The position numbers and the translations under genes are program-made. The notes below the pieces were generated by a model. The model was not told the DNA's origin. It searched no databases and worked only from the letters and a program-made list of their open reading frames with translations. 64,000 nucleotides of DNA from an uncultured Helicobacter sp. (GTDB taxonomy: Bacteria > Campylobacterota > Campylobacteria > Campylobacterales > Helicobacteraceae), in NCBI GenBank assembly GCA_949298825.1, contig CASFYB010000005.1, positions 30,755-94,754 on the forward strand. The letters are read 5' to 3'. Below, piece by piece: positions 30,540 to 38,838 of this stretch (position 1 is the first letter of the stretch; each line of letters starts with the position of its first letter).

Positions 30540-31022
30540 TTATTCATTTTCTTTTTGTTTCTTTAAATTATCTAATGCCGTAACAAAATAGCGCGCTGGG
30601 CCAGTCCAAACAGACAATAGCATACCAATAAGTTCATCACGACTTGGCATTTTAGAGATTGCTGTAATATGCGCTGCATCAACAACTTCTCCATCAAAAC
30701 AACCCATCTTAACGCTAAAGGCTTCTTTATTATCATCAGCAAATTTTGTTACAAACTTTGAAAGACTAATTTGCTCATTGCTCCAAATAAAGATATTAGT
30801 ATCTTTAATATCAAAATCAGGATAGCCAGCTTCCTTTAAAGCAATTTTTGCAAGTGTATTTTTAATAACCTGCACTCTAGCTTCTGATTTTCTAGCCGCA
30901 TCTCTCAAAGCTTCAAGCTGCTTAACTGTCAAGCCCTTATAGTCACAGATAACCAAAGTGTTAGATTCCTTAAATTCTGAGATTAAAGAATCTACTAAAG
31001 CTTTCTTGTCTTGCTTTGTCAT
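30540..31022 (-). CDS. rplJ: 50S ribosomal protein L10
   Basis: L10 anchors the L7/L12 stalk on 23S rRNA and represses its own operon by binding the leader. The 160-residue product begins [18 protein letters not shown] and contains [15 protein letters not shown] and a basic [14 protein letters not shown] segment, with an amphipathic C-terminal helix for L12 binding. GGAGG precedes its ATG. The 100-base gap upstream holds a folded leader (see separate entry). Confidence 0.97.
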   Translation of the reverse strand: MTKQDKKALVDSLISEFKESNTLVICDYKGLTVKQLEALRDAARKSEARVQVIKNTLAKIALKEAGYPDFDIKDTNIFIWSNEQISLSKFVTKFADDNKEAFSVKMGCFDGEVVDAAHITAISKMPSRDELIGMLLSVWTGPARYFVTALDNLKKQKENE

Positions 31023-31036
31023 TATTTCCTCCTTTC

Positions 31037-31101
31037 TAGACTTAAACTTATATAAGGAATAAAATATACATTAAGCTTGCGCCCTTATAGTCTCTAGTCT
31101 A
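31037..31101 (-). promoter_or_regulatory. Ribosomal L10-leader-like autoregulatory RNA
   Basis: In the gap between rplA and rplJ the minus strand can form a closing stem TAGACT/AGTCTA and an inner stem TATAAGG/CCTTATA around a purine-rich AGAGAC internal loop and a GCGCAAGCTTAAT segment. This matches the general shape of the L10 leader, where L10(L12)4 binds a kinked helix just upstream of the rplJ start and blocks translation. The 3' side of the outer stem ends five bases before the rplJ Shine-Dalgarno, which suits such control. Identity rests on position and base pairing. Confidence 0.6.
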
Positions 31102-31122
31102 AAGATAAAAACTAGATAAGCG

Positions 31123-31827
31123 TTATTTAATATCCATCAATTCCTGTGCATCTAACTTGACTGATGGAGACATTGTCAATGATAGAGCAGCACCTTTAAT
31201 ATACTTACCTTTTGCACTAGCTGGTTTTAAACGATTAATAGTTTTTAAGAATTCTACTAAATTATCTTTAATTTTATCTTCTGAAAAACTAACCTTACCA
31301 AGAGGAGCATGAATATTTCCCTTTTTATCAACTCTAAAGTTCACCTGCCCACTCTTAGCATTCTCCACAGCCTTACCCACTTCCACGGTTACGGTTCCAG
31401 TCTTTGGATTTGGCATTAGTCCCTTTGGTCCTAAAATCCTACCTACTTTACCAACAAGAGCCATCATATCTGGTGTGGCAATAAGCATATCAAAGTCAAT
31501 ATTTCCATTTTTAATCATTTCAACTAAATCATCATCGCCCACGATATCCGCACCAGCTTTTTTAGCCTCATCAGCCTTTAGGTCTTTGGCAAATACTGCT
31601 ACACGAACCTTCTTACCAGTACCATGTGGCAATACTACTGCTCCTCTTATCATCTGGTCGGCATGTCTTGGGTCAACGCCAAGTCTTAGCGAAATTTCAA
31701 CAGTTTCATCAAATTTAGCAGAGGCAAGGCTCTTTGCTACTTTAACACCCTCTTCTAAATTAAACAACTGTGTGCTATCAAACTTTGATAGCAAATTTTG
31801 TAATCTTTTGGCTACCTTTTTTCCCAT
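31123..31827 (-). CDS. rplA: 50S ribosomal protein L1
   Basis: L1 forms the mobile stalk near the E site and, in many bacteria, represses translation of its own operon. The 234-residue protein begins [17 protein letters not shown] and contains the conserved [21 protein letters not shown] segment and the [14 protein letters not shown] loop. I place the start at the ATG at 31825-31827. A TTG nine bases upstream is possible but less likely given the GGAG spacing. The gene follows rplK by 37 bases. Confidence 0.97.
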   Translation of the reverse strand: MGKKVAKRLQNLLSKFDSTQLFNLEEGVKVAKSLASAKFDETVEISLRLGVDPRHADQMIRGAVVLPHGTGKKVRVAVFAKDLKADEAKKAGADIVGDDDLVEMIKNGNIDFDMLIATPDMMALVGKVGRILGPKGLMPNPKTGTVTVEVGKAVENAKSGQVNFRVDKKGNIHAPLGKVSFSEDKIKDNLVEFLKTINRLKPASAKGKYIKGAALSLTMSPSVKLDAQELMDIK

Positions 31828-31864
31828 ACCTTTCAATCTCCATATTTTATTTATTTTTTAAATA

Positions 31865-32290
31865 TTAATCTACAATGTCGATACCCATGCTTCTGGCACT
31901 GCCTGCAACAATCTTTTTTGCTGCTTCAATATCATTAGCATTCAGATCTTCCATTTTTGTATTGGCAATCTCTTCAAGTTGCTTTTGAGTTAATGTGCCA
32001 ATTTTATTTTTTAAAGGATTATCAGATCCCTTTGTAATATTTGCAGCTTTTTTAATCAAATCAGTTACCGGTGGCTTTTTTGTAATAAAGCTAAAGCTCT
32101 TATCTTGATATACAGTAATCAAAACAGGGATATTAAAATTACCCATGTCTTTAGTTTTTTCATTAAAAGCCTTACAGAATTCCATAATATTAATTCCTCT
32201 TTGACCAAGAGCTGGTCCAACAGGTGGAGATGGATTCGCCTTGCCAGCAGGAATTTGGAGTTTTAACTCACCAACAATCTTTTTTGCCAT
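31865..32290 (-). CDS. rplK: 50S ribosomal protein L11
   Basis: L11 sits at the GTPase-associated centre and is needed for RelA activation. The 141-residue product has the Pro-rich N-terminal signature [20 protein letters not shown] and the C-terminal rRNA-binding domain ending [10 protein letters not shown]. It follows nusG by 13 bases in the standard secE-nusG-rplK-rplA order. Confidence 0.98.
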   Translation of the reverse strand: MAKKIVGELKLQIPAGKANPSPPVGPALGQRGINIMEFCKAFNEKTKDMGNFNIPVLITVYQDKSFSFITKKPPVTDLIKKAANITKGSDNPLKNKIGTLTQKQLEEIANTKMEDLNANDIEAAKKIVAGSARSMGIDIVD

Positions 32291-32303
32291 ATTTCATCCT
32301 TAC

Positions 32304-32825
32304 TTATACTATTTTTTCTACTTGTGAATACAGTATCTCTATAGGAGTATTCCTACCAAAGATAGAAACATTAAGTTTTAGTTTTTCATGCTCAACATCA
32401 TATTCTTCAACCACAGCTGTAAAGTTTACAAATGGTCCATTAATAATACGCACCACTTCACCTTTGCCAAAGAAAATTTTAGGCTTAGGCTCAGCACGCT
32501 TTTCTATTTTTTCTAGGATAGAATTCACATCCTCTTGACTTAATGGTGTTGGCTTTTTATCTTCACCAATAAATTTTGAAACCTTTGGCAATTTCTGAAT
32601 CATATGCCAAATAGAAGTATCAAGCTCAACTTGGATAAAAACATATCCAGGATAGATACTACGCTGTTTCATAATTTTTTTACCATTTTTATATTCAAAT
32701 ACATCCTCTGTAGGAACAACAATACGGCAATCAATTTTGGCATTATCCATTAAATTTCTAATTGCTCGCTCTACTGCTTGTTCACTACCAGAATAGGTCT
32801 GTATTGCATACCAATCTAGCGACAT
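32304..32825 (-). CDS. nusG: Transcription termination/antitermination protein NusG
   Basis: NusG binds RNA polymerase and links it to Rho or the ribosome. The 173-residue product has the NGN domain, with WYAIQTYSGSEQAVERAI at about 5-22 and YPGYVFIQVEL, and a C-terminal KOW domain (GEVVRIINGPFVNFTAVV). It follows secE with a 17-base gap. Confidence 0.97.
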   Translation of the reverse strand: MSLDWYAIQTYSGSEQAVERAIRNLMDNAKIDCRIVVPTEDVFEYKNGKKIMKQRSIYPGYVFIQVELDTSIWHMIQKLPKVSKFIGEDKKPTPLSQEDVNSILEKIEKRAEPKPKIFFGKGEVVRIINGPFVNFTAVVEEYDVEHEKLKLNVSIFGRNTPIEILYSQVEKIV

Positions 32826-32842
32826 AAAACTCTCCTATATAA

Positions 32843-33022
32843 TCAAAGAATACTAGATACAGAAGCAGACAAAATAAAATCTACCAAAGCTAAAAAAATA
32901 GAAACTGCACTTACAACTACAAGAACAGAAATAAACGCTGTACGCCTTTGTTCCTTAGTGGGGAAAATTACTTTTTCAAGCTCTTCTCTTGCCATTTTGT
33001 AATAGGTAATTATTTTTCTCAT
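32843..33022 (-). CDS. secE: Preprotein translocase subunit SecE
   Basis: SecE is the small clamp subunit of the SecYEG channel. This short gene, which I translated by hand, encodes 59 residues. A charged N-terminal amphipathic region ends in VIFPTKEQRRTAFISV, matching the conserved WPT-like SecE motif, and one transmembrane helix follows (about 30-50). This is the minimal single-helix form found in most bacteria. The ATG at 33020-33022 begins MRKIITYYKMAREELEKV. Its place between tRNA-Trp and nusG is conserved in the genus. Confidence 0.93.
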   Translation of the reverse strand: MRKIITYYKMAREELEKVIFPTKEQRRTAFISVLVVVSAVSIFLALVDFILSASVSSIL

Positions 33023-33068
33023 TTCTTACAACTTTAATTTAGTTTTAACTTCCATCTAATTTAGCGAA

Positions 33069-33144
33069 TGGCAGGCCAGGAGGGACTCGAACCCCCAACA
33101 CTCGGTTTTGGAGACCGACGCTCTACCATTGGAGCTACTGACCT
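33069..33144 (-). tRNA. tRNA-Trp (CCA)
   Basis: The 76-base gene folds as a cloverleaf: acceptor AGGTCAG/CTGGCCT, anticodon loop TCTCCAAAA with anticodon CCA, T-loop GGTTCGAGTC, and an encoded 3' CCA. It lies between rpmG and secE, its usual place in Helicobacter and other epsilonproteobacteria. Confidence 0.96.
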
Positions 33145-33149
33145 AAAAT

Positions 33150-33170
33150 CCTAGAGGATATTCCTCTAGG
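33150..33170 (-). terminator. Perfect inverted repeat between rpmG and tRNA-Trp
   Basis: A perfect nine-base-pair stem (CCTAGAGGA against TCCTCTAGG) with a three-base loop starts two bases after the rpmG stop and is followed by ATTTTAGG, then the tRNA 5' end five bases on. It could be a weak terminator or a processing/stability element that separates the mRNA from the tRNA. Confidence 0.6.
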
Positions 33171-33172
33171 AC

Positions 33173-33331
33173 TTAGCTTTTTAGCTTTACTTCTTTATGC
33201 ACTGTGTGCTTATTTAATCTTGGACAGAATTTTTTGAGCTCCAGTTTTTCTGTATTAGTTTTTGCATTCTTTGTAGTGCTATAGTTAATATCACCACACT
33301 CAGAACACTTCAATCCAATTTTAACCTTCAT
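33173..33331 (-). CDS. rpmG: 50S ribosomal protein L33
   Basis: A 52-residue basic protein, which I translated by hand. It begins [19 protein letters not shown] and continues with [20 protein letters not shown] pairs with a single downstream Cys in KFCPRLN, so only part of a four-Cys zinc site is present (Cys9, Cys12 and Cys36). The gene lies 12 bases after tuf. Confidence 0.95.
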   Translation of the reverse strand: MKVKIGLKCSECGDINYSTTKNAKTNTEKLELKKFCPRLNKHTVHKEVKLKS

Positions 33332-33343
33332 TGTCAATCCTAA

Positions 33344-34543
33344 TTATTCAATAATCTTTGTAACAACACCAGCACCAACAGTTCTACCACCCTCACGGAT
33401 AGCAAATTTAGTTCCTAATTCAAGTGCGATTGGAGTAATAAGCTCAACAGTGATCTTAATATTATCACCAGGCATAACCATCTCTACACCATCAGGTAGC
33501 TTGATTGAACCAGTCACGTCAGTTGTACGTACATAAAACTGTGGTCTATAGCCATCAAAGAAAGGAGTGTGGCGACCACCTTCGTCCTTAGAAAGAACAT
33601 AGATTTCACCTTCAAACTTCTTATGAGGAGTGATTGATCCTGGCTTACAAAGAACCATACCTCTCTCAACTTCTTCTTTCTTAGTTCCTCTCAAAAGAAT
33701 ACCAACATTATCACCAGCTTCACCTTGATCTAGCTCTTTTCTAAACATTTCAACGCCAGTAACTGTAGTTTTTTGAGTATCTCTAATACCAACAATCTCT
33801 ACCTCATCACCAACTTTTACAACACCTCTATCGATTCTTCCTGTTACAACAGTTCCACGACCAGCGATTGAGAAAACGTCTTCAACAGGCATCAAGAAAG
33901 TTTTATCAGTATCTCTTTCTGGAGTTGGAATATAAGCATCTACCTCAGCCATTAGCTTTAGTACTTTCTCACTCCACTCACCAAGATTTCCACTTTTAGC
34001 CTCTTCAAGAGCCTTAAGAGCAGAACCTGCAACAATAGGAGTATCATCGCCAGGGAATTCATATGCACTTAATAATTCTCTAACTTCCATTTCAACAAGG
34101 TCAAGCAACTCTTGATCATCAACCATATCTTGCTTATTAAGGAAAACAACAATATAAGGAACACCTACTTGGCGAGAAAGTAGAATGTGCTCACGAGTTT
34201 GTGGCATAGGGCCATCAGCAGCAGATACAACAAGGATCGCTCCATCCATCTGAGCAGCACCAGTGATCATATTTTTTACATAGTCAGCGTGTCCTGGGCA
34301 GTCTACGTGAGCATAGTGACGATTTTCTGTTTCATACTCAATGTGAGAAGTAGCAATGGTAATACCTCTTTCTTTCTCTTCAGGTGCATTATCGATATTG
34401 TCATAATCTCTCATTTCTGCAAGACCTTTTACAGACAATACAGCAGAAATTGCCGCACTCAAAGTAGTTTTACCATGGTCTACGTGTCCGATTGTTCCAA
34501 CATTGACATGCGGTTTACTTTTGACAAATTTTTCTTTAGCCAT
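33344..34543 (-). CDS. tuf: Translation elongation factor Tu
   Basis: EF-Tu carries aminoacyl-tRNA to the ribosome as a GTP complex. The 399-residue protein has G1 GHVDHGKTT (about 19-27), the switch segment [16 protein letters not shown]3 DCPGHADY, G4 NKQD and G5 SALKA, then domains II and III ending [12 protein letters not shown]. An AGAGGAG ribosome binding site precedes the ATG. It is the only tuf in this window and follows four tRNA genes. Confidence 0.98.
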   Translation of the reverse strand: MAKEKFVKSKPHVNVGTIGHVDHGKTTLSAAISAVLSVKGLAEMRDYDNIDNAPEEKERGITIATSHIEYETENRHYAHVDCPGHADYVKNMITGAAQMDGAILVVSAADGPMPQTREHILLSRQVGVPYIVVFLNKQDMVDDQELLDLVEMEVRELLSAYEFPGDDTPIVAGSALKALEEAKSGNLGEWSEKVLKLMAEVDAYIPTPERDTDKTFLMPVEDVFSIAGRGTVVTGRIDRGVVKVGDEVEIVGIRDTQKTTVTGVEMFRKELDQGEAGDNVGILLRGTKKEEVERGMVLCKPGSITPHKKFEGEIYVLSKDEGGRHTPFFDGYRPQFYVRTTDVTGSIKLPDGVEMVMPGDNIKITVELITPIALELGTKFAIREGGRTVGAGVVTKIIE

Positions 34544-34583
34544 ATTTTTCTCCTCTAAAAAATTTCAAAGATTTAAAAGCCTA

Positions 34584-34589
34584 ATTCTA
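34584..34589 (-). promoter_or_regulatory. Possible secondary -10 box for tuf
   Basis: On the minus strand TAGAAT, preceded by TG, lies about 40 bases upstream of the tuf ATG, downstream of the tRNA cluster. It may supplement read-through from the main tRNA promoter. Confidence 0.3.
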
Positions 34590-34642
34590 CACTAAAAAGC
34601 TAAACTAAAGCCTTAATCCAAATGAAAATAAAATCAATAAAC

Positions 34643-34717
34643 TGGAGCCCATAAGCGGGATTGAACCGCCGACCTCTTCCTTACCAAGGAAGTGCTCTGC
34701 CACTGAGCTATATGGGC
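34643..34717 (-). tRNA. tRNA-Thr (GGT)
   Basis: The 75-base cloverleaf has acceptor stem GCCCATA/TATGGGC, anticodon stem-loop CTTCC-TTGGTAA-GGAAG (anticodon GGT), T-loop GGTTCAATCC, and an encoded CCA. It is the last tRNA before tuf. Confidence 0.96.
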
Positions 34718-34781
34718 ATTATTACTGGAGCAAAAGCAAAATATACAAGAAGATAAACCTCTGCTAAATCAGCTCCCAGTA

Positions 34782-34858
34782 TGGAGCGGGAAACGGGGCT
34801 CGAACCCGCGACCCTCAGCTTGGAAGGCTGATGCTCTAGCCAACTGAGCTATTCCCGC
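34782..34858 (-). tRNA. tRNA-Gly (TCC)
   Basis: The 77-base cloverleaf has acceptor GCGGGAA/TTCCCGC, anticodon stem-loop TCAGC-CTTCCAA-GCTGA (anticodon TCC), T-loop GGTTCGAGCC and an encoded CCA. Confidence 0.96.
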
Positions 34859-34887
34859 ATCACTTTATTTACTAAAACTCTGAAAAG

Positions 34888-34972
<85 letters not shown>

Positions 34973-35039
34973 AAAAAATAACACTGTCAGAAAAAACTGG
35001 TCAAACACTGAAACAGAAAAGTCTGTAAAGAGTTTGAAA

Positions 35040-35115
35040 TGGAGCTGGTTAAGGGACTTGAACCCCCGACCTGCTGCTTACAAGGCAGCTGCTCTACCAA
35101 CTGAGCTAAACCAGC
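35040..35115 (-). tRNA. tRNA-Thr (TGT)
   Basis: The 76-base cloverleaf has acceptor GCTGGTT/AACCAGC, anticodon stem-loop GCTGC-CTTGTAA-GCAGC (anticodon TGT), T-loop GGTTCAAGTC and an encoded CCA. It is the first gene after the promoter at 35149-35177. Confidence 0.96.
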
Positions 35116-35409
35116 ATAATAATATAATGATTGATTTATGAAGGGCGAATTATATCAGCTTTTATTTAAAAAGTCAAGTATAAACTAAAATCAAAAAGAT
35201 CAACATTAAAGCTATATAAAAATTTCAAAAAGTTTAATTGAGTGAGATTCCTATGAATGAAAAATTGAAAAATGAAAAAATCATAGCTTAGTTATTAAAA
35301 TCTATTAAAAATTTTAACAATTTTAGCTAGAAATCTAAATTAAAAATTTAAGAATATGCTACCATTTAAAGTAGCTAGTTATTAAATTAAAATTTGGCTA
35401 AGGACTAAC
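35116..35409. other. Divergent intergenic region between tRNA-Thr and manC
   Basis: This 294-base A/T-rich stretch holds the tRNA/tuf promoter on its left. On its right are the manC leader with an AAGGA ribosome binding site (about 35400-35404) and a short GCTAC/GTAGC inverted repeat around 35358-35375. I see no open frame with a ribosome binding site and no convincing structured RNA in the middle. Confidence 0.5.
35149..35177 (-). promoter_or_regulatory. Strong sigma-70 promoter for the tRNA-tuf-ribosomal protein cluster
   Basis: On the minus strand TTGACT (35172-35177), exactly 17 bases, then a perfect TATAAT (35149-35154) precede tRNA-Thr by about 34 bases. A -35 this close to consensus is uncommon in Helicobacter, which suggests a very strong promoter. 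It could drive the whole run as far as rpoBC, with internal promoters adding to it. Confidence 0.85.
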
Positions 35410-36816
35410 ATGGCTCTTAAAATTGTTATTTTATGTGGTGGTAGCGGCACTCGCCTCTGGCCTATTTCTAGAGAAAGCTTTCCCAAACAGTTTAACACAC
35501 TTATAGGTTCTCACTCCCTGTTTCAGCAAACATTGCTACGCAACGCTCCACTGCTCTCTTTAGAGGATGCAAGCTTTGAAATAATATCTAATGAGCAATT
35601 TTATTTTCTCATAAAAGATCAAGCCAAAAATATTTCCATTCCCATAGCTAGCATTATTTTAGAATCAATTCCCAAAAATACGGCACCTGCTATTGCTCTT
35701 AGTGCACTTAATGCCAAGCCAGAGGATATTCTTTTAATCCTACCTAGCGATCATTATATTCAAGATTCTAAGCATTATATACAAACAATCTATGAAGCTA
35801 TAGATCTGGCTAAACAGGACTATCTCACAACTTTTGGTATTATTCCTACATCTCCTCATACAGGCTATGGATACATTAAGGCTAAAGATAAAATTGTTCA
35901 ACAATTTGTCGAAAAACCAGATTTAGCCACTGCAAAATCCTATATAGAATCTAAAGACTTTTACTGGAATAGTGGCATGTTTTGTTTCCGTGCTGGCACC
36001 TTCTTAAATGAGCTAAAAACACATGCCAAAGAAGTTTTTGATATGACCAAAAATGTCTATGATCATGCCCTTAGGGAAGATATACATGATGATTGGCACA
36101 AAAGTACTTGCTTACGACTATCAAAAGATCTTAGCTTAAATATACCTTCTATTAGCATTGATTATGCCTTGATGGAAAGAAGCAAAAGAGTTGCTTGTGT
36201 TCAGGCAGATTTTGAATGGAGTGATATTGGTAGTTTTGATTCTCTAGCTAATGAATATGACAAATCTGAAAAAATATCACATCCCAATATTTTGGAAAAC
36301 GATTCTAAAAACAATTTTATTCTATCAGATCGTTTTGTAGCCACTTTAGGCATAGATAACCTCTTAGTCATTGATACTATAGATTCTTTACTCATTGCTC
36401 AAAAAGGACGCAGTGAAGAAATAAAAAATCTCATCCCACAAATTAACACCACCCACCCACATTTAACAAAGTTTCATACCCTTACCTATCGACCATGGGG
36501 TAGCTATCAAGTTTTACTTGAGGCTCCCACTTACAAAATCAAAAAGATTCTTGTCAAGCCACAAGCACGTCTAAGTCTACAAAAGCACTGCCACAGAAAT
36601 GAACACTGGATTATTGTCAGCGGCAATGCAACAATCACTCTAGAAGATCGCATCTTTGAGCTCCATCCAAACCAATCTACTTACATCCCTGCTGGCAAGG
36701 CACACCGTCTAGCCAATCATGGTAAAATAGATCTAGTTATCATTGAGATACAAATGGGAGAATATCTAGGCGAGGATGATATTATTAGAATCGAGGATGA
36801 CTTTAAGCGATGCTAA
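35410..36816 (+). CDS. manC: Mannose-1-phosphate guanylyltransferase / mannose-6-phosphate isomerase
   Basis: This bifunctional type II enzyme makes GDP-mannose for LPS and other glycans. The 468-residue protein has the nucleotidyltransferase signature CGGSGTRLWPISRESFPKQF at about 9-28. It is followed by the sugar-binding VEKPDLATAKSYI region, and a C-terminal cupin domain (about 350-468) with RPWGSYQVLLE and HRNEHWIIVSGNA is the isomerase part. Its product feeds Gmd two genes downstream. The ligase gene starts inside its last seven bases. AAGGA lies before the ATG. Confidence 0.94.
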   Translation: MALKIVILCGGSGTRLWPISRESFPKQFNTLIGSHSLFQQTLLRNAPLLSLEDASFEIISNEQFYFLIKDQAKNISIPIASIILESIPKNTAPAIALSALNAKPEDILLILPSDHYIQDSKHYIQTIYEAIDLAKQDYLTTFGIIPTSPHTGYGYIKAKDKIVQQFVEKPDLATAKSYIESKDFYWNSGMFCFRAGTFLNELKTHAKEVFDMTKNVYDHALREDIHDDWHKSTCLRLSKDLSLNIPSISIDYALMERSKRVACVQADFEWSDIGSFDSLANEYDKSEKISHPNILENDSKNNFILSDRFVATLGIDNLLVIDTIDSLLIAQKGRSEEIKNLIPQINTTHPHLTKFHTLTYRPWGSYQVLLEAPTYKIKKILVKPQARLSLQKHCHRNEHWIIVSGNATITLEDRIFELHPNQSTYIPAGKAHRLANHGKIDLVIIEIQMGEYLGEDDIIRIEDDFKRC

Positions 36817-37655
36817 AGCAAACAAAACTACTCTCCCTTATTCTTTTAATCTATCTTGGCCTTAGCCAGGCCTTATCTAGCCCCAAGCTTATTTTACCTG
36901 TAGTCTTAGAAAATCTCCAAAACATTGATCCTTCACAATATCTTATTAGCGAAAAACTTGATGGGATGCGTGCTTATTGGGATGGGAAGCAGCTTTTTGC
37001 TAAAAGTGGCAAACCCATTCATGCGCCTAAATGGTTTTTAGAAAACTTTCCACCTTTTGAGCTTGATGGAGAGCTTTGGAGCAATCGCAATGAGTTTGAA
37101 AAAATCATCTCTATCATCAAAAACCATAATCGCCAAGAAGCCTGGAAAGATCTTAAGTTTAACATTTTTGAAGTGCCTAATCAAAAAGGCAATCTATCTG
37201 CTAGACTTCAAGTTATTAAAGACTATCTTTCTATCCACCATGCACCCTATATTAGAATCATCCCTCAATATCAATTTACAAAGCTTGAAGAAATCACTCA
37301 CTTTTTCCATCAGATCAAACATAATGGGGGCGAAGGTATTATTTTAAGAAAAAATGATACTCCCTACCTCACTGGCCGCGATAGAAGCGCCCTGAAGTTT
37401 AAGGTATTTTTTGATTCTGAATGCATGATTAAAGGATATGAAAAAGGTGCAGGAAAATACGCTAAAGTCATGGGTTCAATAATCTGTGAAGACATCATCT
37501 CAAAACAAATAGTAAAAATTGGCAGTGGCTTTAGCGATCTCATGAGGGCAAATCCACCTAAAGTAGGCACAATCATCACCTACAAATATTATCAAAAAAC
37601 CAAAAACAATCATCCCAAACACCCGGTATTTCTACGCATACGAGATGACTTCTAA
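36810..37655 (+). CDS. Periplasmic ATP-dependent DNA ligase (LigE-like)
   Basis: This is a minimal ATP-dependent DNA ligase of 281 residues with an N-terminal signal peptide (hydrophobic about 7-22, then SSPK). The adenylation motif EKLDGMRAYWDG puts the nucleophile at Lys49. Later motifs include FELDGELW, GGEGIILRK and LKFKVF, and a C-terminal OB domain follows. It lacks the extra DNA-binding domains of larger ligases, as in the LigE group of Campylobacter, Neisseria and Haemophilus, which is predicted to act in the periplasm. A link to natural transformation or extracellular DNA has been proposed for that group. It overlaps manC by seven bases, an odd neighbour for a ligase. Confidence 0.85.
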   Translation: MLKQTKLLSLILLIYLGLSQALSSPKLILPVVLENLQNIDPSQYLISEKLDGMRAYWDGKQLFAKSGKPIHAPKWFLENFPPFELDGELWSNRNEFEKIISIIKNHNRQEAWKDLKFNIFEVPNQKGNLSARLQVIKDYLSIHHAPYIRIIPQYQFTKLEEITHFFHQIKHNGGEGIILRKNDTPYLTGRDRSALKFKVFFDSECMIKGYEKGAGKYAKVMGSIICEDIISKQIVKIGSGFSDLMRANPPKVGTIITYKYYQKTKNNHPKHPVFLRIRDDF

Positions 37656-37676
37656 AAATAATTTATCCTTTTAGAC

Positions 37677-37682
37677 TATAAT
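37677..37682 (+). promoter_or_regulatory. -10 box for gmd
   Basis: TATAAT lies 21 bases before the gmd ATG, in the 48-base gap after the ligase. The predicted start site gives a leader of about 15 bases that includes the AAAGGA ribosome binding site. Confidence 0.5.
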
Positions 37683-37703
37683 CCCCTAAAAAAAAGGAAT
37701 CAA

Positions 37704-38816
37704 ATGGCAAAGGTTGCACTAATTACTGGTATCACAGGTCAAGATGGCGCCTATCTTGCAGAATTTTTACTTAAAAAGGGCTATGAGGTTCATGGTATTA
37801 AACGTCGTAGCTCTCTTTTTAATACAGATAGGATCGATCACCTCTATCAAGACCCTCATCAACAAAACAGAAACTTCTTTCTCCACTATGGCGATATGAC
37901 TGATTCTATGAATCTTACTCGCATCATCCAAGAAACTCAACCAGATGAAATCTACAACCTCGCTGCCATGAGCCATGTGGCTGTTTCCTTTGAAACTCCA
38001 GAGTACACGGCCAATGCAGATGGAGTTGGCACCCTTAGGATCTTAGAGGCTGTGCGCCTTTTAAACTTGATACAAAAGACTAAAATCTATCAGGCCTCTA
38101 CAAGCGAGCTTTATGGACTTGTGCAAGAGATCCCCCAAAATGAAAAAACACCATTCTACCCACGCTCCCCTTATGCATGTGCCAAGCTTTATGCCTATTG
38201 GATCACTGTTAATTACCGTGAAGCCTATAATATCTTTGCTAGCAATGGAATCTTATTTAATCACGAAAGCCCTATCCGCGGAGAAACTTTCGTCACACGT
38301 AAAATTACCCGTTCAGTAGCCAAAATAGCCTTAGGCTTACAAGACAAACTTTATCTTGGCAATCTATCTGCTAAACGTGATTGGGGACATGCAAAGGACT
38401 ATGTCAGAATGATGTGGATGATTCTCCAAGCTCAAAAGGCTGAAGATTGGGTGATTGCCACAGGTATCACAACACAAGTGCGTGACTTTGTAAAAATGGC
38501 TTTTAATGAGCTGGGGATTGAACTTGAGTTTATCGGTGAAGGGGTAGATGAAAAAGGTATCATCAAAGCCTGTCATGGAGATTTTAAACTTGAATTAGGC
38601 CGTGAAGTTGTCGCAGTAGATCCTAGATATTTCCGTCCTACTGAAGTAGAGCTTCTAATAGGTGATTCCACAAAGGCTAGAGAGAAGCTTGGGTGGATAC
38701 CAGAATACAATCTAGAATCACTAGTCAAAGAAATGGTAGCTAGTGATTTGAAACTAATGCAAAAAGATAAACTTTTAAAAGAAAATGGTTATGAGATCCT
38801 AAGCTATTTTGAATAA
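37704..38816 (+). CDS. gmd: GDP-mannose 4,6-dehydratase
   Basis: Gmd converts GDP-mannose to GDP-4-keto-6-deoxy-mannose, the first step to GDP-L-fucose, GDP-rhamnose or GDP-perosamine. The 370-residue SDR protein has the NADP-binding [10 protein letters not shown] motif at about 9-18, [15 protein letters not shown], the [12 protein letters not shown] active-site Tyr-x3-Lys at about 155, and the [18 protein letters not shown] segment. Neighbours manC and the fucosyltransferase point to fucose. The second enzyme, GDP-fucose synthase (Fcl), is not encoded next to it. Confidence 0.95.
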   Translation: MAKVALITGITGQDGAYLAEFLLKKGYEVHGIKRRSSLFNTDRIDHLYQDPHQQNRNFFLHYGDMTDSMNLTRIIQETQPDEIYNLAAMSHVAVSFETPEYTANADGVGTLRILEAVRLLNLIQKTKIYQASTSELYGLVQEIPQNEKTPFYPRSPYACAKLYAYWITVNYREAYNIFASNGILFNHESPIRGETFVTRKITRSVAKIALGLQDKLYLGNLSAKRDWGHAKDYVRMMWMILQAQKAEDWVIATGITTQVRDFVKMAFNELGIELEFIGEGVDEKGIIKACHGDFKLELGREVVAVDPRYFRPTEVELLIGDSTKAREKLGWIPEYNLESLVKEMVASDLKLMQKDKLLKENGYEILSYFE

Positions 38817-38838
38817 GTTTGGATCATAAAAATACGCA

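Noticed and set aside
36201..36395. Antisense open frame within manC
   Set aside because: No ribosome binding site, and it mirrors the conserved frame.
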